25,930 nt of DNA from Branchiostoma floridae (Eukaryota > Chordata > Leptocardii > Amphioxiformes > Branchiostomatidae). The stretch is taken from assembly GCF_000003815.2 (NCBI RefSeq), contig NW_023365793.1, positions 330,457-356,386 on the forward strand, read 5' to 3'. The position numbers were made by a program, and so were the translations under genes. The notes beneath the pieces are model-generated. The model made no database searches. It was not told the origin of the DNA and worked only from the letters and a program-made list of their open reading frames with translations. This document shows, piece by piece, positions 9,494-18,181 of this stretch; the stretch's first letter is position 1; each line of letters starts with the position of its first letter.

Positions 9494-9809
9494 GAGTATC
9501 TTCCGCCGCCAGCGTTTCGTTCACCTTGTTAGCTCATCACTGTAGCGCAGAAGCCGTACCCGACCTGTGGAGCCTTGGTCTGCATCCACTCGCTTCACTT
9601 CTTACAATGAGGTGTGCCATAGGCTCGCCGTTTTTTGTTTTGTACAGTATATAATACTAATCCTGCTTAGAATCGACTATGGAAATATAATTGCCTACGG
9701 ACATTTTGTGGTACGGTCCGAAAAACAACAAAGCTCGTGGTTACATTTGTTAACGCTGTTATGATAACGATAATGAGATCTTGTAAGCGAAGTCCTTTTT
9801 GTGGTTCTA
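9494..9809. other. no gene recognised
   Basis: Spacer between two MITEs. No coding or RNA signal was found; the open frame 9567-9764 has no recognisable domain. Confidence 0.5.
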
Positions 9810-10348
9810 TTAGGCCACAGCAAGTAAATCGTATGGATGACATCCTCTGCAGACTGCAAAAATAGTTCGATAGGCGAATAAAAACAAGATGGGTGAAAAA
9901 AAAAACAAGATGGCTACATTTTCAAAAATAGGCACCATAAAGTTGTGATGACTGTTGTAAAAAGAATTAATGGGACAAAACAAGGTATCACAGCCTACAA
10001 GGCATTCGTTCCTGTATTTAAGACGTACTGTTGTGGTAAAAGTGACACTAGTGACACTGGCATCACCAATAAAGTTAGTAACCACACTCATAGCTTCCAT
10101 ATTGGTGTCATTTTTACAACTATCCAATAAGTTTCATTTCTACAACTACAGTCCTGGGTACCTCGCAAGTGTCACATCTACAAGTACAATTATTAGGCTA
10201 AAACACAAAATATTGGATCATTTTGGTACTTAATTGTCATGTTGACTATCCCTGCAGAAGAAAAAAATTCTTGTTTTTTTTTCTGAAATCAGGCGAAAAT
10301 TAATGCGCGCGCTGATGTCATCCATAAAATTTACTTGCTGTGGCCTTA
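9810..10348 (+). mobile_element. PIF/Harbinger-like MITE, copy E
   Basis: The element (9813-10345, 533 bp) begins GGCCACAGCAAGTAAATCGT and ends with the inverted form ...AAATTTACTTGCTGTGGCC. The terminal inverted repeat is about 33 bp and continues into GGATGACATC. TTA flanks it on both sides (9810-9812 and 10346-10348), matching the 3-bp TWA target of PIF/Harbinger (Tourist-type) elements. The second copy at 14812 is in reverse orientation. Open frames inside it (for example 9810-10127 minus) show no transposase motif. Confidence 0.85.
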
Positions 10349-10408
10349 ATACAGAAAAAGAAAACAAGCCGGCAAAAAAAAAACACGAAATGCAGGTAGA
10401 CGTCTCCG

Positions 10409-10483
10409 TGACGTCATGACGGAATCAGAAACTAACGTCTTGAGTTTGTACGCAATGCGTCAGCCTCGTCTTTTATGACGTCA
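10409..10483. promoter_or_regulatory. two CRE-like TGACGTCA palindromes
   Basis: Exact TGACGTCA octamers lie at 10409-10416 and 10476-10483. This is the consensus for CREB/ATF binding. No nearby gene start was found, so a regulatory role is speculative and chance occurrence is possible. Confidence 0.2.
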
Positions 10484-10578
10484 ATTATGTTAATTGTGAC
10501 GAAAAACATCACACTCTACCCGGATAAAAAAAGAGCATACATTAACTTGAAAGTTCATCTGTGTTGGTAGAAGCCATT

Positions 10579-10717
10579 CTTGAAATAGTTAAACTGTAAT
10601 TTCAAACCCAAAAATTGGACAGCAGTGGATTGTTCATTCCTTGACAAAGACTGATGCTGTGCAGTCGAAAATGTAGTCCAATTTTTGTGTTGGAAATTAC
10701 AGTTCAACTATTTCAAG
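10579..10717. mobile_element. small foldback element, 42-bp arms
   Basis: The arms 10579-10620 and 10676-10717 are inverted repeats differing at 3 of 42 positions, starting CTTGAAATAGTTRAACTGTA. The 55-base loop carries a small hairpin GACTG...CAGTC followed by GAAA. The loop string from TTGACAAAGACTGATG resembles, position by position, the TGAAGAAGAGTGATG string in the Penelope-like terminal repeats at 17104-17134. No target duplication was clear. Confidence 0.75.
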
Positions 10718-11138
10718 AAAAGCATACATTGTAAGTTGCTTCACTGTCACAGTTATTAAGTTATCTCGCGCCCTCTTCATTTCCCATTGTTTTCAAAAAC
10801 AGTTTGAAACATTATACCCGCTCTTCAGCTGTGTCGCCTTCCCTCTACAGTGGATTGCACATTTTCTCGCACTGGAAAAACTAGATTTCTTTCCACATTA
10901 CTCTCAACAACAACAATCGAAGATTACATGATTGTGTAGCTAACGATTTACTCCAAGTTATAAGAATGTTTACAAAACACCTGGTCGAGCCAAACAGGAT
11001 ATATAACGTTAGGATATAAAAACCCTCTCCAACAAGATTTCTCCAGTGTCACTAACGAAAAACAACGGATGTGTTTGAAACGTTTCCAAAATCATATCAA
11101 GTTGCTTGAGTATCTGCTTTTGGGCGTATCTTATTTTA
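10718..11138. other. no gene recognised
   Basis: No exon, RNA gene or element terminus could be supported in this spacer. Confidence 0.5.
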
Positions 11139-11357
11139 ACAGCGCCACATACAAAGTACAGACAGAAGGTGAAGATAGTACTTTAGCTCCCCTACCGAAG
11201 TCAAGTGCCCATTTTTGCACCTAGCTGGGTGGAGTGAGGAAAGTGATGAAAAGTGTCTTTTCTAAGGGCACAACGTCGAGGGCACGGCAACTATCGAACC
11301 CGGGACCTCTAGATTCCGAGCCCAACACGCTACTAGTTAAGCTACACACGATGCCAC
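11139..11357 (-). mobile_element. tRNA-derived SINE, copy 3
   Basis: It has the same head-and-body order as copy 1: on the minus strand TGTAGCTTAACTAGTAGCGT, then GGGTTCGATAG as a B-box-like word, then CGACGTTGTGCCCTTAGAAA. It differs from copy 1 by many substitutions and an extra ~35-base segment (around 11170-11205), so it is an older or different subfamily copy. Confidence 0.75.
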
Positions 11358-11407
11358 GACGTAACTGATTGTTGTTTACGTCGCATGACGTACATTTTCC
11401 TCTTAGG

Positions 11408-11595
11408 CTTAGGTCACATTTCCAAATGGACGGGATGTTTAATGAAACGAAAAATTAAACTGTATACTTAGAAATATACACAAATTATGTCCATGAATAT
11501 TATGCAACATTTTGTGTATTTTCATGTCTTTTATATAATTCTTTTCGCTCCCGAAAGCTGGCCGGTCGGGCCCCGTTCTTGAAATGTGACCTAAG
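11408..11595. mobile_element. short MITE-like element, 15-bp inverted ends
   Basis: The inverted ends are CTTAGGTCACATTTC (11408-11422) and GAAATGTGACCTAAG (11581-11595). The interior is AT-rich on the left with a GC-rich CCGGTCGGGCCCCG block near the right end. There is no coding capacity, and the target duplication cannot be separated from the inverted repeat. Confidence 0.65.
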
Positions 11596-11670
11596 TCTTA
11601 GATTCACACACGGATCAACTGGCACTACGTCACTTTTCGTCCTGACCCTCATCCTGATGACAGCTGGTAA

Positions 11671-11859
11671 CATACTAAAGGTGTTCCTACAAAGCTCTCG
11701 GCAGCGTCATGGTTGATCTTACGACAAGCATGGAGACACCACTTGCGGAATTTGCGGAAACTACAGCTAGAAGAGCACGAACGACAACCTGACACCCGTC
11801 AGTACAAGGCTGAATGGAGACGAGCAGGAGCGAAACGTAGCAGTCCACGGGCATCTTAA
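11671..11859 (+). other. possible coding remnant, unidentified
   Basis: One frame is open from 11671 to TAA at 11857-11859 (62 residues). It is GC-richer than its surroundings and basic, containing AWRHHLRNLRKLQLEEHERQ and KAEWRRAGAKRSS. I do not recognise the family. There is no good start and no firm splice site. It may be the end of an exon or a transposase scrap, or chance. Confidence 0.2.
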
Positions 11860-12374
11860 GTTGTTACATAGAAGGGCTACAGTGGCGATGACAAGAACTG
11901 AACAAGTTTCGCCTGAAGAAAAGAACTAAAGAGAGTTTCAATATCATAAACACATTGATAGTTCACAACAGTAACCCCATTGCAACCTTTGGGAACTGCC
12001 GCCTTCCGAATTTGCCAGGAAGTACACTTGTAGTGTTTGTTAGTAATGTTACTATGACAACACGAATGCGGGCGATGGATGCAAAGATATACCCTAACAC
12101 AGGCAGCTGCACTAATTGAAATATTTGTAATTGTACCAATGGATTTTTTAAAAATCCGTGGAAGTTTACCGAACTGGAAGTGACCAAACTTTCTGTGTTG
12201 GCTTCTAAATTAGTTCTACTGAGCAAAACAATAAAACAAATCTTTAGAACAACATCGGTGGTAGAACTGCTTCGGTCACTATTTATTTGACCCTTGTCTA
12301 CCTTCTCACGCCCTGATGATGCATTAAATCATCAATACGATGGGCCTCGGGCTAGCACGAAGCGTTTTCACTTT

Positions 12375-12630
12375 AGATGGTATCTCACTGCAGTTGGGGC
12401 ACCGGTGCGGCACTGCGGGGTTCGAAAGATTACTGAACGAATTTCATAGAGATAAGTTACGAATGTTCCTACGTTTTGTGTATTTTGTTGTCTTCTAAGT
12501 CATACGTTTACGTATTAAGCAATACCTATATTATAAAAATCGACGAAAATAACACAAATGTGCCACATGCAGTGAATGAACTCCACAGTGCATGCCGCAC
12601 CGGTGCCCCAAGTGCAGTGAGATAACACCT
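12375..12630. mobile_element. MITE, family 1 copy B
   Basis: A 256-bp element with long CpG-rich inverted ends: GGTATCTCACTGCAGTTGGG then GCACCGGTGCGGCACTGC on the left, and the inverse ending GTGCAGTGAGATAACACCT on the right. The core (AACGAATTTCATAGAGATAA, then TTTTGTGTATTTTGTTGTCT) matches copies A and D. No protein is encoded. Confidence 0.85.
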
Positions 12631-13666
12631 TTAGCATCTACGTACACGCACCATCTAGTTAGTATGACGAAAATAACGTCCTATATTGAACGCAGATCCC
12701 GGTCTCCTTTTTGTTTGTTCAATACACATGTGTGTGCAATATAGACATAAATGTAGACCATTCACAACGACTAATCGGTGCCATCAAAAAGCAGTTTTTG
12801 ATAAAGTTTAAAATGATTTTAAAAAAAACGGAGATATGATGAGCCGAACTCAAGTTACCAGCCTTTCTGTCTTAGTTTTAGTGCTTCTGAGATGAAACTT
12901 TCGACGTAAGCCCGACATGATAATACAGAAGACATGTTTATTTCACGCTGTTAAAGTTGGCAGACACGACGCGCTTTAAATGATGCCCCAGGCTAACACG
13001 ACGCCAAATATCTATTTGTGCACAGATCATTGTTCGAAAGGATCCATGCCCCCATTATTCATTCAATCTCATTTCTGTCCTTTAAAATGCGTGCCTTACA
13101 AAACCATAGGTGTCATGACCACTCTCTTAATTGCCAACTTTCTTCCCTAACTTTTACTTGAAAATTGAAAATCGAGTTGAAATTGTATCTTGATGTCTAA
13201 AGTGTAGAATACAAAAAAGAGAGTGATGTTGATCATTCATTGAGTTTTTCTGATCATGACAACTATCTGTGGTCTGTATTGCCTCGATCACATGGTTTTA
13301 TTTGACCTTTGTCCAACCTTTCTTGCCTGATGATCTAATTAACATGTTAAATTCCCCTTGGCGATTCCTCGGTCTAACACGACATCACATCGTCAGTACA
13401 TTTCTATAGTGTTTAATTGAGTCGCGCTAATTGATAATTTGAAGACTCGACTATATATTGGAGACACCGCAACCAACCATCAGGTCTTCATCTATGAGCG
13501 TATTTTGTTTCTGAACCATATGTCCCCTTAGCGATTCCTCGAGCTAACACGACACCACACCGCCAGTGCATTTTATATTCTTTCATTGAGTAGTGCAAAC
13601 TGATAATTTAAAGAGCTGACTACACTGGTGGTATCATCTTCAAAACATTTCTCTTTTATACACCAT

Positions 13667-13894
13667 TTTCACTAGGACGGCGCTCTCGTCGCGCTCTCTC
13701 TGCGACCTAAAATTGGACAGATCGCTGAACGAATTCTATAGAAAAGAATCTAATCTTTTTACACTGTGTGTTTTGCTGTCTTTTAGAAGTCACACTTTTA
13801 CGTAATCTATAATATGCCTAGTGTGAAATCAAAGGATATACATATCCTATTTAGGTCGCAGTTAGAGCGCAGCGCAATCGCCGTCTAGTGGAAA
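13667..13894. mobile_element. MITE, family 1 copy C (different termini)
   Basis: The inverted ends are TTTCACTAGGACGGCG with GCGCTCTCTCTGCGACCTA on the left and the inverse TAGGTCGCAGTTAGAGCGC...CCGTCTAGTGGAAA on the right. The core (GCTGAACGAATTCTATAGAA, GTGTTTTGCTGTCTTTTAGA) is clearly related to copies A, B and D, but the termini are not. GGGGGCCTTAC directly outside the right end (13895-13903) recalls the outermost bases of copy A. Confidence 0.8.
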
Positions 13895-14811
13895 GGGGGC
13901 CTTACTCGGATCATAGGTTCCATACACCTTGCAAACCGACCAACCTCTAAGATCTCAAGAATCCACGGACAGCTTAAAACAAGCTCTATATGACAATAAG
14001 ACTTCAAGTTGCCAAGTTTCCATATTTTACTCTGTTATTTACCCTGTGCAAGGAGGCTCTGTGGACGAGGTCAAGGAGGTCATATACAGCGTGACGTCCC
14101 TGCCTATGATGATGTGTGGCATCTCATTATAACAAATGATGCCCCAGGATAGCACGACGCCAAATGTTTTGATATGAACAGACCATTGTTTGTGTCTTGT
14201 GTCTGTGCGTATCGGGCACCAAACGTACAAACAATGCGCTTATTATTCCTGCGAGACAAATGAAGGACATGGTTGTCACTTCAATTCTACGTTCAGGTCA
14301 CATTCCACTGGCTGAAAACATGCTTGAACCTATTCATAACGATGATATTGACAATTATTAAATACATAGCATTTACTGACATACAGAAACTAGTTAGTAC
14401 TGCAGAAAATGCAACGTCTGGAACTGAACTTCTGGACGTAAATCTCAGGTCTAGTTTATGTTTGTGCCCCGATAAACAAGCTTGCAAGTGATGTACAAGA
14501 TAAATTCCATTCCGTTCAAATTGGAGTGTGCAATGAAAGGATGGTGATAACGGAGATATGATGCACAAATATATTACCTGGTCTTTCTGTATTAGTTTTT
14601 AGGACCAACTCTTGTCCCTGCTGTAATCAATTCTGAAATAACGATCATTAGACTATCCCTGCAAGTAAACACGGGTAAAACTGGCACCGCATTTATGATC
14701 CCTTGTGGAGTCACTCTCTTGACATAGTAGGTTTTAGGATCACCACCCATGTAACAAGTGGTATGGTCCCTAGTGGTTACGTCACCGTTGATGTGGTGCC
14801 TTCGTCCACCA

Positions 14812-15307
14812 TTAGGCCACAGCAAGTAAGTTTTATGGATAACATCCACGCACTAATTAATTTTCGCCTCTTTCAGGAGAAAAACAATTTTTTCTTCTTT
14901 GGAGATGGTCAAAAATTACCAAAATGAGCAAATTTGTTGCGTTGTAGCCTAAAGATTGTACTTGTATAAGTAACACTAGCGTGGTAGCCATGAGTGTAGT
15001 TGTAGAAGTGAATCATGTTGAAAAGTTGTAAATGTGGCACCAATATGGAAGTCATGAGTGTAGTTACCAACTTTGTAAGTGATATCAATCTACCATACTA
15101 ACGTTACTGTCACACTACGCCAGTGCATAATCTTAAATACAGGAATGGATGTCTTCTTCGCGTGATACCGTGTTTGTCCCTTTAATTCTTGTTACAACGT
15201 TTATGGTGTCTATTTTGAAAATGTAGCCATCTTGTTTTTTTGCCCTATCTCATTATTTTGCAGTCTGCTGAGGATGTCATCCATAAAATTTACTTGCTGT
15301 GGCCTTA
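14812..15307 (-). mobile_element. PIF/Harbinger-like MITE, copy F
   Basis: The element (14815-15304, 490 bp) has the same GGCCACAGCAAGTAA ends and TTA flanks (14812-14814, 15305-15307) as copy E. Its interior matches E in reverse: ACAAGATGGCTACATTTTCA of E appears here as its complement near 15217-15236. It is 43 bp shorter than E and is therefore an independently diverged copy. Confidence 0.85.
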
Positions 15308-15540
15308 TGGGATTGCCGTAAAAGGTTGTGTTCCCTGAATTGCCTACTATCGTCCTTGAGTTGACACCGCGTTCCATATTGGCGTGACATCTATCTATTT
15401 CTTCTTAGACATTGGATGAAATCCATAAAATCGATCCACATATATTGTCTGACGCATTAGATGCAAGAAAGACTAGTACTGATGTTGACCATTGTTGCCC
15501 TTTTCTAAACTTTTTGTACTGGATATGTTTGACCGTAATT

Positions 15541-16290
15541 CCCCGGGCTAGCACGGCGCCAAATATGTAATTATGTATGGGTCATGTTTTCGAAAAGATC
15601 CATGACCCTGTAAGTTATGCCACTTTACGTTCGGCCCGCCCTGTTTCTAGCTATCACTGTGCCCGTATTTCCCCGGGCTAGCACGGCGCCAAATATGTAA
15701 TTATGTATGGGTCATGTTTTCGAAAAGATCCATGACCCTGTAAGTTATGCCACTTTACGTTCGGCCCGCCCTGTTTCTAGCTATCACTGTGCCCGTATTT
15801 CCCCGGGCTAGCACGGCGCCAAATATGTAATTATGTATGGGTCATGTTTTCGAAAAGATCCATGACCCTGTAAGTTATGCCACTTTACATTCGCCCCGCG
15901 CTGTTTCTAGCTATCACTGTGCCCGTATTTCCCCGGGCTAGCACGGCGCCAAATATGTAATTATGTATGGGTCATGTTTTCGAAAAGATCCATGACCCTA
16001 GCCTCTACCAGGCTCCGAGGATCGGTGGTCTAATTGTAGAAATTGGACAAATAAAGTCTATAGTACGCTAGGGGAGTATCAAGCCAGAAGAATACATGTC
16101 CTCACCGGTGAGGACATGTATTCTTCTGGCGGCTAACTCCCCTAGCGTACTATAGACTCTATTAATGTACAATTTCTACAATTAGACCACCGATCCGCGG
16201 AGCCTGGTAGAGGCTACCATGACCCTGTAAGTTATGCCACTTAACGTTCACCCCGCGCTGTTTCTCGCTATTAATGTGCCCGTTTTTACA
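15541..16290. repeat. 130-bp tandem repeat, four units
   Basis: The word CCCCGGGCTAGCACGGCGCC starts units at 15541, 15671, 15801 and 15931, spaced exactly 130. Units 1 and 2 appear identical; units 3 and 4 differ by a few bases (for example TTCGCCCCGCGCTG). Each unit contains GGGTCATG and CATGACCC as an inverted pair around TTTTCGAAAA, so it can form a hairpin. The fourth unit is interrupted at 15999 by a palindromic element and resumes at 16217. No open frame spans the units. Confidence 0.95.
15990..16225. mobile_element. Mutator-like (MULE-type) palindromic element with 9-bp TSD
   Basis: The element 15999-16216 (218 bp) is almost a complete palindrome. Its arms of about 109 bp begin TAGCCTCTACCAGGCTCCG and meet at CTCACCGGTGAG (16101-16112). 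CCATGACCC is duplicated at both ends (15990-15998 and 16217-16225), while the uninterrupted satellite units contain it once, which proves insertion. Long inverted repeats plus a 9-bp duplication fit Mutator-like foldback elements. It has no coding capacity. Confidence 0.9.
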
Positions 16291-16490
16291 AGTCATTAGG
16301 ACACGATGCAATAATGGCCTCGGACTCTTTAATATAATTATTCCAACAACCCTTCCTTTGGGGAAATATTCCATGCCGTTATAGTCACAATACTAAAAAT
16401 GGAACTTAACATGATGATTATAAAATGACGTTTGAACATACTCTCGGTCATTAATGGGTAAAACCTTGTCATTTCTTCAAGGGTGGGGGT

Positions 16491-16526
16491 GTGTTTTTTT
16501 TTCTTTTTGGGGGGGGGGGGGGGGCT
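16491..16526. repeat. poly-T / poly-G tract
   Basis: T-rich then G-rich homopolymers with a run of about 16 G. The base count is likely unreliable in the assembly. Confidence 0.85.
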
Positions 16527-16606
16527 TAATCCTTTCTTCCTTGCCATCCCGTACCAACGTACCAGGAATCAGAAATACACCCATGAATCCTCAAGTTGTG
16601 CTATTC

Positions 16607-16745
16607 ACATACACATACAAACACACACAGAGACACACTTACACACAGAAACACACACACACATACACTCACAAACACACACACACACAATCACACACAC
16701 AAAAACACACACACATACACACAGATACACACACACACAAACAGA
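16607..16745. repeat. imperfect (CA)n microsatellite, tract 1
   Basis: CA repeats broken by AGA, TACA and AAACA interruptions. Open frames rich in His and Thr in this tract are artefacts of the repeat. Confidence 0.95.
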
Positions 16746-16842
16746 GGTAACTTATTATTGTCATTAATGGCAAAGGTCATATCTAAATGACAACACTGGA
16801 AGAACTAGTATTTGGTCGTCAGACTTAAAGGCATTATTAGGC

Positions 16843-17000
16843 CACACACACACACACACATACACACACACAGACACACACACGGACATACACACACACA
16901 CAGACACACACACACACACACAGAGACACACACACACGAAAACGCACATGCACACAAACCAACATGCACACGCACAGACACACACACAAACACACACACC
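16843..17000. repeat. imperfect (CA)n microsatellite, tract 2
   Basis: A second CA tract about 100 bases after the first, with GACA and ATGCA interruptions. The intervening sequence is unique. The tract ends just before the Penelope-like relic. Confidence 0.95.
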
Positions 17001-17103
17001 ATACTGTTCCATACGTTTATGAAGGTTAGACATTCAGGTAAGCAATATTCAAATACAATTCAATCTCTACAACTGGATACAAAACGGATATTTACTTCCG
17101 GAC

Positions 17104-17134
17104 GTTTCGAGTGACATCCATCACTCTTCTTCAG
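17104..17134 (-). ncRNA. hammerhead-ribozyme-like core in Penelope-like terminal repeat
   Basis: On the minus strand the left arm reads CTGAAGA, then a hairpin GAGTG/CACTC, then GAAAC, resembling the hammerhead core CUGANGA - stem II - GAAA. Hammerhead motifs are known in Penelope-like terminal repeats. One extra A separates the core from stem II, and I could not find convincing stems I and III. The equivalent in the right arm has CTAAAGA. Catalytic activity is doubtful. Confidence 0.3.
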
Positions 17135-17153
17135 CCTCACTAGAATGAACTAG

Positions 17154-17384
17154 CAGAACAATTCCATACAAGTACAGCTAACTAGAAAAACTCAGCTTCA
17201 CCAAGGACATTCCTTTAGACTGGATACAACAGACATCCTTGACCGCGAACCACGGTGGTACGAACGGAGTGTCAGGGAGGCCATCTATGAGCGAATCTAC
17301 AACCCCACCTTAAATCGGAAGGGAGGACTGCGCGTAGAACTTTCCAGTACTTGGGACCCTGCCTTGCATCACAAAGGACATTAG
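17154..17384 (+). pseudogene. Penelope-like element ORF, C-terminal fragment
   Basis: The frame is open from after a TAG at 17151 to TAG at 17382-17384. The conserved string is GHSFRLDTTDILDREPRWYE, then RSVREAIYERIYNPTLNRKG, then L...TWDPAL. The D-R-E-x-R-W-(F/Y)-E-R-x-V-(R/K)-E-A-I-Y and N-x-(S/T)-L-N-R pattern is the tail after the GIY-YIG endonuclease in Penelope-like proteins; similar tails occur in other elements with such nucleases. Only this end is preserved. Confidence 0.65.
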
Positions 17385-17639
17385 TTTTTCCTATGGTGTT
17401 GTCTGACCATAGGAAACTATCCTAACATGATTTGCATTTGAGTAACTTTTTGCATATGATCGTAACGAGTTTGTGGTTAAACCAGTTTTTCTAGTTAGCT
17501 GTACTTGTATGGAATTGTTCTGCTAGTTCATTCTAGTGAGGCTAAAGAAGAGTGATGGATGTTACTCGAAACTCCCGGAAGTAAATATCCGTTTTTTATC
17601 CAGTTGTAGAGATTGAATTGTATTTGAACATACTGTTTC

Positions 17640-18150
17640 ATGTTTCTAAAGATATTGTTATATTCCACTTTAGCTTATTCGCGAGTTTTCTGTAATGGTG
17701 ATCTTATAATGGTGCCACATACATGTAGGGTAATCTACCATGGTTCCAGACTGGTAGTAATTGGTACTGTACTGTGCCTGGGTATTCTGGTGAGGGGGCG
17801 GGGGGGGAGGCAAAATTTCCTCGGTGATATGTTACAGTTCGTGCCGAAGGGCTGGCTTATGTGGGCCCTGTCTGTATTCCAGGTTACTTCAACTCAGATT
17901 TCTTTCTTACTAACTTCAGAAAAAACTTTCTAACCAAACATCTGCAAAGCTGAACAGAGATTGGTCTGTTTGTTGACATTTTGCTTTATTTGGTCTTGAT
18001 AAAGGTACACGGATTATAAACTGTCTTTACATGAAACACCAGATCATTTAGGTTATGCTATAATAAATAATCAATTTACCGACGTAAGAATAAAACACCA
18101 CAACGACAAGTATTTGGTCCGCAAACTGCAATTTATTGCCACCATATTAA
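17640..18150. other. no gene recognised
   Basis: The plus-strand open frame 17640-17933 contains no domain I recognise and crosses a G-rich low-complexity stretch. No splice-supported exon was found. Confidence 0.5.
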
Positions 18151-18156
18151 ATAAGA

Positions 18157-18181
18157 ATATATATATATATATATATATATG
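18157..18181. repeat. (AT)n microsatellite
   Basis: About 12 AT dinucleotides in a row. Confidence 0.95.

Larger units (their letters stand above)
12260..15540. repeat. diverged dispersed copies of the 130-bp satellite family
   Basis: A word related to CGGGCTARCACGACGCCAAA recurs at about 12346, 12987, 13369, 13539 and 14143 before the regular array starts at 15541. The copies near 12987 and 14143 share CCCCAGG(C/A)TARCACGACG. Those near 13361 and 13531 are about 95 bp long and 170 bp apart. Other blocks are also duplicated: TTTATTTGACC followed by TTGTC at about 12282 and 13296, and ACGGAGATATGATG at about 12829 and 14551. I infer an old, mutated expansion of the same sequence later invaded by MITEs B, C and F. 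No gene is recognised in this stretch. Confidence 0.6.
17048..17628 (+). mobile_element. Penelope-like retroelement relic between 145-bp inverted repeats
   Basis: Arms 17048-17192 and 17484-17628 are inverted copies of equal length with scattered mismatches. Between and partly within the left arm is a plus-strand frame that reads like the extreme C-terminus of Penelope-like (GIY-YIG-containing) elements. Terminal repeats in direct or inverted orientation are known for Penelope-like elements. The reverse transcriptase and endonuclease cores are missing, so the copy is dead. Confidence 0.75.

Noticed and set aside
9810-10233. Several overlapping open frames of 61-105 codons on both strands
   Set aside because: They lie inside the Harbinger-like MITE, are not conserved as frames in copy F and show no transposase motif.
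11963-12226. 87-codon minus-strand frame with hydrophobic stretches
   Set aside because: No domain, start context or splice support; composition is compatible with chance in AT-rich DNA.
13929-14132. Open frame with ordinary-looking composition (PVQGGSVDEVKEVIYSVTS)
   Set aside because: No family was recognised, there is no ATG start or firm acceptor, and it lies among diverged repeats; it may be a scrap but cannot be supported.
16454-17114. His/Thr-rich and Cys/Val-rich open frames
   Set aside because: They are translations of the (CA)n microsatellites.
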